Of a stretch of 46,034 nt of DNA, positions 10,430 through 17,547 are shown one piece after another (positions within the stretch are counted from its first letter, which is position 1; each line of letters starts with the position of its first letter). The DNA is from Rhodospirillales bacterium (lineage in GTDB: Bacteria > Pseudomonadota > Alphaproteobacteria > CACIAM-22H2): NCBI GenBank assembly GCA_016794025.1, contig JAEUKX010000101.1, positions 1 through 46,034 of the forward strand, given 5' to 3'. The translations under genes and the position numbers were made by a program. The notes beneath the pieces are model-generated. The model did not search any database. It saw only the letters and a list, made by a program, of their open reading frames with translations, and was not told where the DNA came from.

Positions 10430-13213
10430 CTATCCGTCCTCGTTGCCCACGATCCGGCCGGCCAGCGCGCGGATCTCGCGCGGCTGGAACGGCTTGTCGA
10501 CCAGCGGGATGCTCGCCTCGGCCAGATCGCCGGTCAGGCTGCCGCCAAGCGTGTCGCCGCTGACGAAGACGAACCGTGCGGCAAGCCGCGGATGGCGCCG
10601 GGCGATCTCGCGATAGAGGGCAGGGCCATCCATGCCCGGCATCCGAAGATCGCTGAATACGGCATCGTACCGGGTCTGCGCGATCAGCGCCAAAGCCTGC
10701 CGACCGTCATGCGCGATGTCGACCTCGGCACCGGTGTCCTGGAGGATTTCGGCAAGCGTGGCGGCGATTCCCGGCTCGTCGTCCACGACCAGGATCCGTC
10801 GGGTGCCGGCGTGCACCGCCTGCGTTTCGCCGGCGGCCTGTCCGGTGGCTTTGGCCGGCATCTTGCCTGCCGGCAGCTCGAAGGCGAACTGCGCGCCGCC
10901 GCCCGGCGCGTCGCCGACCGAGATCGTGCCGTCATGGCCTTCCACGATGCCGCGGCAGACCGAGAGTCCGACGCCGGTGCCCACGCCCTCGGGCTTCGTG
11001 GTGAAGAACGGTTCGAAGATGCGCTCGCGGATCTCCGGCGGAACGCCGGACCCGTTGTCGGCGATCTCGACGCGGATCCGGTCGCCGGTCGCGACCGGCA
11101 TGGCGCAGACGCGCAGGCGCCGCGGCGCCGGCCTTTCGGCCAGGGCCTGCTGGGCGTTGACGACGAGGTTCGAGACGACCTGGCTCAGCTGGTCGGCATC
11201 GCCCATGACCTGCGGCATATCCGGCGGGAAGTCGCGCGTGACCTCGATCCCGGCGGAACGCAGGAGATAGCCGAGCAGGTCGAGCGTACCGTCGATCACG
11301 GCGCCGATATCGACCGGCGCGCGTTCAGGGGCCTTGCGCCGTGCCATCGCGAGGAAGGTGCGGACGATCCGCGCGCAGCGGTCGGCTGCGGCGGCGATGC
11401 GGCGGGCGCGCTCGACCGTCTTCGGGTCGCCGGCGCCCGATTCCAGGAGCGAGGCCTGGCCCACGACGATCGCGAGCGGGTTGTTGAGCTCGTGCGACAC
11501 GCCGGCCAGCAGCGAGCCCAGTGCCGCCATTTTTTCCGACTGGTGCAGCGCCTCGCGCTGGCGTGCGATCTCGGCTTCCGCGCGTCGGGTCTGGGTCAGG
11601 TCGACAAGCGCGCCGACGGTGCAATCGACGCCCTCGTAGATGATGCGCCGGGCGGTGACCGCGCACGGGAAGGTCGATCCGTCGCGGCGCCTGAACTGGT
11701 ATTCGGCCGCATCGACCCGCCCGACGGGTTCGATGCGCGAGAGGAAATCGAGGCGGTCTTCGGGGTTCGCCCACAGGTCGAGCGCCCGCGTGCCCACGAC
11801 CGAGCCTTTCTCGGCGCCGAGAAGGTCGTCGACCGGCGGGCTCGCGTAGCGGATCGTCCCGCCCGCGATCTCGACGACGACGACCGGCACGGGATGGGAC
11901 TGCGCGACGACGCGGAAGCGCTCCTCGCTCTCGCGCAGCGCGGTTTCCGACAGGCCCCGCTCGATTGCGAGGCCGACGAACGAGGCGACGGCGCCCAGCG
12001 TGTCGATTTCCGTCGGCGTCCAGTGGCGTTCGGCATCGCACTGGTCGAACCCGACGGTGCCCCACCACGTCGCGCCCGCCATGACCGGCATGCGGAGAAC
12101 CGACCGGAGCCCGAGACCGGAGAGGAGCCGGCGCTTTTCCGGATCGAGATTGCGCACGTCGCAGATGATCCGCTCGCCCGTTCCCAGCTTCTCGCGCCAG
12201 TCGGCGAACGCCTCGTGCGCGAACGGGCGCTCGCGCGTCGGCACGCTGCCCGCAAGCGTCGGGACGCCGTCGGCGGTCCACTCGAACACGTCGTCCTGGA
12301 CGAAGCGGCCGGCATCGATGCTGTTCCGGCCGAGCTTGACGCGGCTCACGCCCATAACCTGCCCGATTTCGCCCAGCAGCCATTCGACCGCCGCCCGCCA
12401 GTCGGAGTTGCCGAGCAGCCGCGTCGTCGCGGCGTTCAGCACTGTCAGCGCCGCTTCCCGCCGCTTTAGATCGGTAATCGACACGCGGAACATGACGGTC
12501 CCGCCGTCCGACATCTTCCGGTCGATAAGCCGGATCCAGCTTCCGTCGGTCCGCTGAACGTCGACCGGCTCGCTCTGTCGGCGGATGCGCGCGACCCGGT
12601 CGGCGACATGCTGTTCGATGTCGCCTGAGACGACCCGGCTCATTCCCGTCGACACCATCGCGCGCACGAGCGCCTCGAAGGTCGTGCCTTCCTTCAGGAA
12701 ATCGCGGATCGGCTCGTAGATCTCCCCGTAGCGTCGGTTCCACGAGACAAGCCGCTCCTCGCCGTCGAGTAGCGCGAAGCCTTCCCCGAGCGCTTCCATC
12801 GCCTCGGCGAGCCGGTTCTGCTCGTGCACGGCCTTGCGGGTCGCCAGCGCGCGATCGGTCACGTCGATATAGAGGACAACGAACCCGCCGCCGGCGATCG
12901 GGTTGCGCTTGATCTCGATGTAGCGCCCCTGGCGCGTCAGGCGCGAAAAGTTCGCCGCCTCGTCGAACGAGGTGGCGCCGCTCGCCTCGCGGACGGTCTG
13001 CAGCCCGTTGGGGCCGAACTCGCCCCGGTTGGCCTGGAACATGAGGATGTCGACGAAGGCCGTGCCTGCACCTGCAAAGTGCGCCGGCAGGTCGAGGAAT
13101 TCGAACGCGCGCGCGTTCCAGGCGACGAGCCGGTGGTCGCGGTCGAAGACCATGATCCCGTCCGGCAGGGCCGCGAAAGCGGCCGCCATCGCTTCTGTGC
13201 GGTCCGTCGCCAT
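10430..13213 (-). CDS. PAS/GAF hybrid sensor histidine kinase with C-terminal receiver
   Basis: A 927-residue soluble hybrid kinase. Domains in order: PAS (about 8-120, PDGIMVFDRDHRLVAWN), PAS (about 130-245, LGEGFALLDGEERLVSWN), GAF-like (about 255-420), PAS with PAC (about 430-545), HisKA with the phosphoacceptor His near residue 574 in GVSHELNNPLAIV, HATPase with N-box VSNLVVNAQQAL and G-boxes DNGSGVPPE and GTGVGLSV, and a receiver (about 808-925) with Asp855 in FSDLRMPGMDG. No membrane helices are seen, so it senses a cytoplasmic signal. The ATG at 13213 follows GGAGGA at 9 nt spacing; the frame extends further upstream but has no better signal. There is no DNA-binding partner next door; output likely goes through a phosphorelay. 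Confidence 0.92.
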   Translation of the reverse strand: MATDRTEAMAAAFAALPDGIMVFDRDHRLVAWNARAFEFLDLPAHFAGAGTAFVDILMFQANRGEFGPNGLQTVREASGATSFDEAANFSRLTRQGRYIEIKRNPIAGGGFVVLYIDVTDRALATRKAVHEQNRLAEAMEALGEGFALLDGEERLVSWNRRYGEIYEPIRDFLKEGTTFEALVRAMVSTGMSRVVSGDIEQHVADRVARIRRQSEPVDVQRTDGSWIRLIDRKMSDGGTVMFRVSITDLKRREAALTVLNAATTRLLGNSDWRAAVEWLLGEIGQVMGVSRVKLGRNSIDAGRFVQDDVFEWTADGVPTLAGSVPTRERPFAHEAFADWREKLGTGERIICDVRNLDPEKRRLLSGLGLRSVLRMPVMAGATWWGTVGFDQCDAERHWTPTEIDTLGAVASFVGLAIERGLSETALRESEERFRVVAQSHPVPVVVVEIAGGTIRYASPPVDDLLGAEKGSVVGTRALDLWANPEDRLDFLSRIEPVGRVDAAEYQFRRRDGSTFPCAVTARRIIYEGVDCTVGALVDLTQTRRAEAEIARQREALHQSEKMAALGSLLAGVSHELNNPLAIVVGQASLLESGAGDPKTVERARRIAAAADRCARIVRTFLAMARRKAPERAPVDIGAVIDGTLDLLGYLLRSAGIEVTRDFPPDMPQVMGDADQLSQVVSNLVVNAQQALAERPAPRRLRVCAMPVATGDRIRVEIADNGSGVPPEIRERIFEPFFTTKPEGVGTGVGLSVCRGIVEGHDGTISVGDAPGGGAQFAFELPAGKMPAKATGQAAGETQAVHAGTRRILVVDDEPGIAATLAEILQDTGAEVDIAHDGRQALALIAQTRYDAVFSDLRMPGMDGPALYREIARRHPRLAARFVFVSGDTLGGSLTGDLAEASIPLVDKPFQPREIRALAGRIVGNEDG

Positions 13214-13348
13214 TCCGGCGCGTCCTCCGTATGCCTGCAATCCCAATCGCATAACGGGGGGCAAATAGGAAGAGGTGCTTGCCACTTCCGGTCGGCACGC
13301 TAAGGTCAGGCCAACCTGCCGAGCGGAGATTTCCGGGAAGGAATCGGG

Positions 13349-13735
13349 ATGGCGAAATCGGATGAAGACTGGCGGCGCGAACTGACGCCCGCGCAATACG
13401 AGGTTCTGCGCCGCCACGGCACCGAGCGTGCGGGAACAAGCCCGCTCAACGGCGAGCACCGCAAGGGCCGGTTCCTTTGCGCGGGCTGCGGCACAGCCCT
13501 GTTCGCGTCCGATGCCAAGTACGAGAGCGGCTCGGGCTGGCCCAGCTTCCACTCGCCGCTGCCCGAAGCGGTGGAAACGTCGGTCGACCGAAAGTTCTTC
13601 ATGACGCGCACCGAGGTCCATTGCCGCGCGTGCGGCGGCCATCTCGGCCATGTGTTCGACGATGGCCCCGAGCCGACGGGCCTGCGCTACTGCATGAACG
13701 GCGTGGCGATGAAGTTCGAGCCTTCGGCCGACTGA
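13349..13735 (+). CDS. msrB: Peptide-methionine (R)-S-oxide reductase
   Basis: A 128-residue MsrB that reduces methionine-R-sulfoxide in proteins. The zinc site is visible as C44/C47 (LCAGCG) and C92/C95 (HCRACGGHLGHVF), and the catalytic C115 lies in RYCMNGVAMKF. SGSGWPSF is the substrate-site motif. Length is normal for a single-domain MsrB. The ATG at 13349 follows GGGAAGGAATCGGG. The resolving cysteine position of some MsrBs cannot be judged without alignment. Its last 49 bp overlap the DUF1194 gene on the other strand. Confidence 0.96.
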   Translation: MAKSDEDWRRELTPAQYEVLRRHGTERAGTSPLNGEHRKGRFLCAGCGTALFASDAKYESGSGWPSFHSPLPEAVETSVDRKFFMTRTEVHCRACGGHLGHVFDDGPEPTGLRYCMNGVAMKFEPSAD

Positions 13736-14466
13736 GGGTCCAGCGCCGCCGTTCCCGCGACCTCGCGCACCAGCTTCGACAGGACGGCATTGGTGAAGGC
13801 GGCAAAGCCCTGCGCGACGACAAGGAACGCGCCGGGGCCGCCGATGACCTCGTCCTGGTAGTGGTCGACGAGACCCTCGTCGGGAGGCCGCCCGAAATCG
13901 GGATTGCCGGTCACGATTGGAAGGCCGTTGATCGTGATGCCGCGCGCCACGGCATCGTCGCGCGCCGCCCATGCAGGGCGGCCCTGGTTGTTCCGGCCGT
14001 CGCCTGAAACGTCGATGACGCGGCGCGCGGTCTCGAAGCCGCTGTCCTCGAGCATGGCGACCGCGAAATCGATGGCGCCGCTGATCGACGTGCGGCTTGC
14101 CGGCTGCGAGGGCACCGCCGCGATCCTGTCCACGAATGCCTGCGCGCTCGCCCGGTCACGGATGACGGTCCACCCGGCGACGATCTTGTTGTGCCAGTTG
14201 CCCGCCCACTCCATGTAGGCGACCGCGATGGCGCGGTTGGGGCCGCCGGCAATCGCCTGCAGGACGCGCGGATGCACCAGCGCGTCGAAATAGCCCTGGC
14301 GCTGGAGTTGCGCTTCGTCGGCGTCAACGCTGTAGGAAACGTCGACGGCGAGCACGAGCGTGAGATCGACCGGCTCGGCGCGCGCGCCGGGTGTCCCGCA
14401 AAAGAAAAGAAGAAAGGCGAAGGCTGCGGCACGAACGAATTTCGTTGCGTGCCGCATGCCTGTCAC
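13687..14466 (-). CDS. DUF1194 family secreted VWA-like protein
   Basis: A 259-residue protein with a signal peptide (hydrophobic core FVRAAAFAFLLFFCG, cleavage near ARA-EPVDL) and a von Willebrand A-like domain. LVLAVDVSYSVDADE is a DxSxS MIDAS-type metal site, and TSISGAIDFAVAM and RRVIDVSGDGRNNQG are further MIDAS-like strands. This is the DUF1194 family, common in alphaproteobacteria and of unknown function. The GTG at 14466 overlaps the stop of the cold-shock gene (GTGA), suggesting coupling; an ATG three codons on (14457) is equally possible. The 3' end overlaps msrB. Confidence 0.87.
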   Translation of the reverse strand: MTGMRHATKFVRAAAFAFLLFFCGTPGARAEPVDLTLVLAVDVSYSVDADEAQLQRQGYFDALVHPRVLQAIAGGPNRAIAVAYMEWAGNWHNKIVAGWTVIRDRASAQAFVDRIAAVPSQPASRTSISGAIDFAVAMLEDSGFETARRVIDVSGDGRNNQGRPAWAARDDAVARGITINGLPIVTGNPDFGRPPDEGLVDHYQDEVIGGPGAFLVVAQGFAAFTNAVLSKLVREVAGTAALDPQSAEGSNFIATPFMQ

Positions 14467-15338
14467 GCAGGGCGCCAGGGTTCGACGAAGTCGCCGGGGC
14501 CAAGCACCCGCTGGGGCGGTTCGTCGCGGCGCCTGTCATAGTCGGGCTGGGGGAAGTCCTGCGAACCGTAACCGGAATCGGGATAGCCATCCCGGTCGTC
14601 GCCGGGACCCATCGGATAGGGGGCCGGCGCGAATTCGGCGGGGCCGGGAGCCGCCGCAAGAACGCGCAGGGCGACGCCCTCGAAGCCGCGCTCGGTCTTC
14701 ACATAGTCGATCTCGACCGGCATGCCGGCATGCTGGGTCGTCGCGATCCCCGCCGTCTCGAGCAGGCGGGCGGGAAGGTAGATGTCGCGGCCGAGCGAAA
14801 TCTCCGGCGTGGCGAAGCCGAAGCCTTTTTGCGGATTGAAGAACTTGATCGTCGCGCGGACAGTCTGCGCATCGCCTTGCGCCGGGCGCTTGACCTCGCC
14901 CTGCGGCTTCCAGCCCACGCGCTCGAGATTCTCGGGCGTCGCCGCGGTCGCCAGTTTCAGGATCTCCTGGCAGGCGAAACCCTTCGCGACCGGCACGATC
15001 ATCAGTTCGGTGTCGAGGCCCGGCTTCAGCATCCGCGCGACGGCCGGATCGAGACGGTTGGAATGCACGAAGACCTCGCGCCCGTCGTCAAGCAGGATGA
15101 AGCCGAAGCCCTTGGCGTGGTTGAACCACTTGACCACGCCGTGGATCGGCCCCTCGGCAGGGCGAGGCGGCGCTGCCGGGCGGGCGGCCTCGGCGGGTGG
15201 GGGCTCCGCGGGCTGGGCCGGCTGGACTGGCGGTGCCGCGCGCGCTGCCGACGCCGGCTTGGCCGGGCGCATCAGGAAGGCGGGCTGGAACTCGTTGTCG
15301 GCTTGAGGGGCGTTGTCGCGCGGCGATTTACGATTCAT
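14463..15338 (-). CDS. Protein with two cold-shock domains and a proline/alanine-rich N-terminus
   Basis: A 291-residue protein. After a low-complexity Pro/Ala-rich region (residues about 20-62), the first cold-shock domain has RNP1 KGFGFI and RNP2 EVFVH (GVVKWFNHAKGFGFILLDD). The second, near residue 160, reads ATIKFFNPQKGFGFATPE and DIYLPARLL, so its RNP1 is intact but RNP2 has changed from VFVH to IYLP. The C-terminus is rich in Pro, Gly, Asp and Tyr. Likely a single-stranded nucleic acid binding protein; double-CSD proteins are frequent in alphaproteobacteria. It starts at an ATG at 15338, divergent from the aminotransferase, and is coupled to the DUF1194 gene downstream. Confidence 0.9.
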   Translation of the reverse strand: MNRKSPRDNAPQADNEFQPAFLMRPAKPASAARAAPPVQPAQPAEPPPAEAARPAAPPRPAEGPIHGVVKWFNHAKGFGFILLDDGREVFVHSNRLDPAVARMLKPGLDTELMIVPVAKGFACQEILKLATAATPENLERVGWKPQGEVKRPAQGDAQTVRATIKFFNPQKGFGFATPEISLGRDIYLPARLLETAGIATTQHAGMPVEIDYVKTERGFEGVALRVLAAAPGPAEFAPAPYPMGPGDDRDGYPDSGYGSQDFPQPDYDRRRDEPPQRVLGPGDFVEPWRPA

Positions 15339-15492
15339 GAAGTCCGTCGAATATCGGGATTGAATGACTTGATTTGCGGGATTTGGCGGCCTGTCAGGCC
15401 ATCGGATTTATCTGCATCCAAACGAATTGTAACCTTCAAATTGCCATTCCGGCGCGCAAAGTTCAAACGGAATTGACCGTAAACGCGGTGCC

Positions 15493-16698
15493 GTGCATCT
15501 TCCTGCCGCCCTGCCCAAATTCGAGGCGCAAGAAATCTTGAACCGAATATTTGCCGATCTGCCGACGACGATTTTCGAGGAAATGTCGGCGCTGGCCCGA
15601 ACCCACGACGCGATCAATCTCGGCCAGGGATTTCCGGACGATCCGGGGCCGGAGGACGTGCGGCAAAAGGCCGCCCAGGCCGTCGTCGACGGGTGGAACC
15701 AGTATCCGCCGATGATGGGCTTGCCGGAGCTGCGCGACGCGGTGGCCCGGCACTACAAGGCGCATCAGGGGCTCGACATCGACCCCGCCAGCGAGGTCAT
15801 GGTGACCTCGGGGGCGACGGAGGCGATCGCCGGGGCGCTTCTGGCGACCGTCACGCCCGGCGACGAAGTCGTTCTGTTCGAACCCGCCTACGATGCCTAC
15901 CTGCCGCTGGTGCGCCGGGCGGGCGGTATCCCGCGCATCGTGCGGCTGTCGCCGCCGGACTGGCGCTTCGATGCCGCAGCGCTTCGCGCGGCGATCGGCC
16001 CGCGGACCCGTGCCGTGCTGTTCAACAACCCGCTCAATCCGGCGGGCTGCCTCTACGATGCGGGCGATCTCGCCGTCCTCGCCGCGGCACTCGACGGGAG
16101 CGAGGCAGTCGTCATCTCGGACGAGGTTTGGGAGCATGTCGTATTCGACGGCAGACGCCATGTCTCGGTGCTGGCGGTTCCGGGTCTGCGCGAGCGGAGT
16201 GTCAAGATCGGCTCGGCCGGAAAGATCTTCAACCTGACGGGCTGGAAGGTCGGTTTCGTCGTTGCCCCGCCGGCGGTAATGCGCGTCCTCGCCAAGGCCC
16301 ACCAGTTCATCACCTTCACGACGCCGCCGAACCTCCAGACCGCCGTCGCCTATGGCCTCGGCAAGCCGGCCGCCCATTTCGAGGCGATGCGCCACGACCT
16401 CCAGGCGCGCCGCGACCATCTGCAGAAGGGCCTGTCGGCTGCGGGTTTCTCGGTACTGCCGAGTGCCGGGACCTATTTCATCAATGTCGATCTGGCACCG
16501 CTCGGCGTGTCGGACGATGCGGCCTTCTGCCGCCGGATGGTCGCGCAGGCGGGCGTGGCCGCGATCCCGGTCTCGGCTTTCTATTCGCAAGACCACCAGC
16601 GCTCCGTGGTTCGCTTCTGCTTCGCGAAGAAGTACGAAACGCTCGATGCCGCCATCGAGCGCGTTTCGGGCGCCGTCGCGCGGCTTGCGCGTGCCTGA
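15493..16698 (+). CDS. Class I/II PLP-dependent aminotransferase (methionine/kynurenine type)
   Basis: A 401-residue fold-type I aminotransferase. Visible features are INLGQGFPDDPGP near residue 41, the substrate-side YPPMMGLPELR, NNPLNPAG with the cofactor Asn (about 182), ISDEVWEHVVFDG (Asp 210) and the PLP Lys244 in SAGKIFNLTGWKVGF. The C-terminal Arg is in VVRFCFAKK. The pattern is closest to the YbdL/kynurenine aminotransferase group. The start is GTG at 15493 (VHLPAALPKF); no ATG lies before the conserved region, so a GTG or a TTG at 15538 must be used. Converges on the SDR gene with a shared stem-loop between them. Confidence 0.9.
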   Translation: MHLPAALPKFEAQEILNRIFADLPTTIFEEMSALARTHDAINLGQGFPDDPGPEDVRQKAAQAVVDGWNQYPPMMGLPELRDAVARHYKAHQGLDIDPASEVMVTSGATEAIAGALLATVTPGDEVVLFEPAYDAYLPLVRRAGGIPRIVRLSPPDWRFDAAALRAAIGPRTRAVLFNNPLNPAGCLYDAGDLAVLAAALDGSEAVVISDEVWEHVVFDGRRHVSVLAVPGLRERSVKIGSAGKIFNLTGWKVGFVVAPPAVMRVLAKAHQFITFTTPPNLQTAVAYGLGKPAAHFEAMRHDLQARRDHLQKGLSAAGFSVLPSAGTYFINVDLAPLGVSDDAAFCRRMVAQAGVAAIPVSAFYSQDHQRSVVRFCFAKKYETLDAAIERVSGAVARLARA

Positions 16699-16715
16699 CC
16701 GGGACAGCGGTCAGG
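16694..16715. terminator. Candidate bidirectional terminator between converging genes
   Basis: CCTGACCG (16694-16701) and CGGTCAGG (16708-16715) form a perfect 8-bp stem with a 6-nt loop. The stem contains the stop codons of both converging genes. There is no T-run on either side, so termination is inferred from position only. Confidence 0.4.
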
Positions 16716-17469
16716 TCAGGCCGCCGTCGGCGTGGACGATCTGGCCGGTCACATAGGAAGCCGCAGGCGAGGCGAGGAACGCCACGACTGCCGCTATTTC
16801 GGCGGGCTCCGCCCGGCGGCGCATGGGGATTGCCGCCTCGAGCCGGGCGATCGCCTCGGGCGACAGCGCACTCTTGCGGCCCGGATCCTTCTTGGTGAGG
16901 CCGGGGGCGACGGCATTGACGCAGATCCCCTCCGGCGCAAGTTCCGCCGCCAGCGTGCGGACAAGCGCCTCGAGTGCCGCGCGGCCGGCCGCCGACGCAG
17001 CAAAGAGGCCAAGATCGGTGCGCACGACATGCGCGACATAGGACGAGACCGCGACGATGCGCGGCGCCGGGCTGGCCCGAAGCAGCGGGAGAAGGGCCTG
17101 GGCGAGATCGAGGAACGTCTGGGCGGACAGCCGGCTTGCCGCCGTCAGGCGGGCGGCGTCGAGCGTGCTTGCCTCGCCGCGATCGGCCCGGCCGGCCGCA
17201 GCCACCAGCGCATCCAGCCTTCCGAAGCGCGTGCGGACGAGCTCGGCGAGGGCGGAGGCCGCGCCGCCATCCGACAGATCGCCGACAAGTGTTGCGATCT
17301 CCGCGCCCTTGTCGCGCGCGGCACTTGCCGTTGCTTCCAGACCCGTCGCATTGCTGCCGGTGTGGAGTATCAGTGCCGCGCCGGGCATCGCCAGCGCGAG
17401 CGCCGTGGCGCGGCCGATGCCGCTTGCGGCACCTGTAACGACGCTCGTGCGTCCATGCATGCCTGTCAT
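16711..17469 (-). CDS. SDR-family protein lacking the catalytic Tyr and Lys
   Basis: A 252-residue Rossmann protein of the classical short-chain dehydrogenase family. The nucleotide motif TGAASGIG (residues 12-19) is intact, as is the C-terminal VNAVAPGLT and YVTGQIVHADGG. However, the NNAG motif reads VAAAGRA, and the YxxxK active site, expected 13 residues after Ser143, reads F156-A-A-S-A160. If the helix is aligned from its C-terminal side instead, the pair would be Ser and Arg. Either way the catalytic Tyr and Lys are absent. It probably still binds NAD(P) but may not be an ordinary oxidoreductase. Start ATG 17469 (or 17460). It is divergent from the molybdenum hydroxylase gene, 78 bp away. 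Confidence 0.85.
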   Translation of the reverse strand: MTGMHGRTSVVTGAASGIGRATALALAMPGAALILHTGSNATGLEATASAARDKGAEIATLVGDLSDGGAASALAELVRTRFGRLDALVAAAGRADRGEASTLDAARLTAASRLSAQTFLDLAQALLPLLRASPAPRIVAVSSYVAHVVRTDLGLFAASAAGRAALEALVRTLAAELAPEGICVNAVAPGLTKKDPGRKSALSPEAIARLEAAIPMRRRAEPAEIAAVVAFLASPAASYVTGQIVHADGGLT

Positions 17470-17547
17470 CGCGCCAAGATAATGGAATTGGGTGCGTTGG
17501 CGAACTATCCTCCTCGCCCCTCCCGCAATTAAGTCGGATTTCCGCCC

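Noticed and set aside
10352..12469. A 705-residue plus-strand open frame
   Set aside because: Antisense of the hybrid histidine kinase, whose kinase and receiver motifs are unambiguous; composition is that of a shadow.
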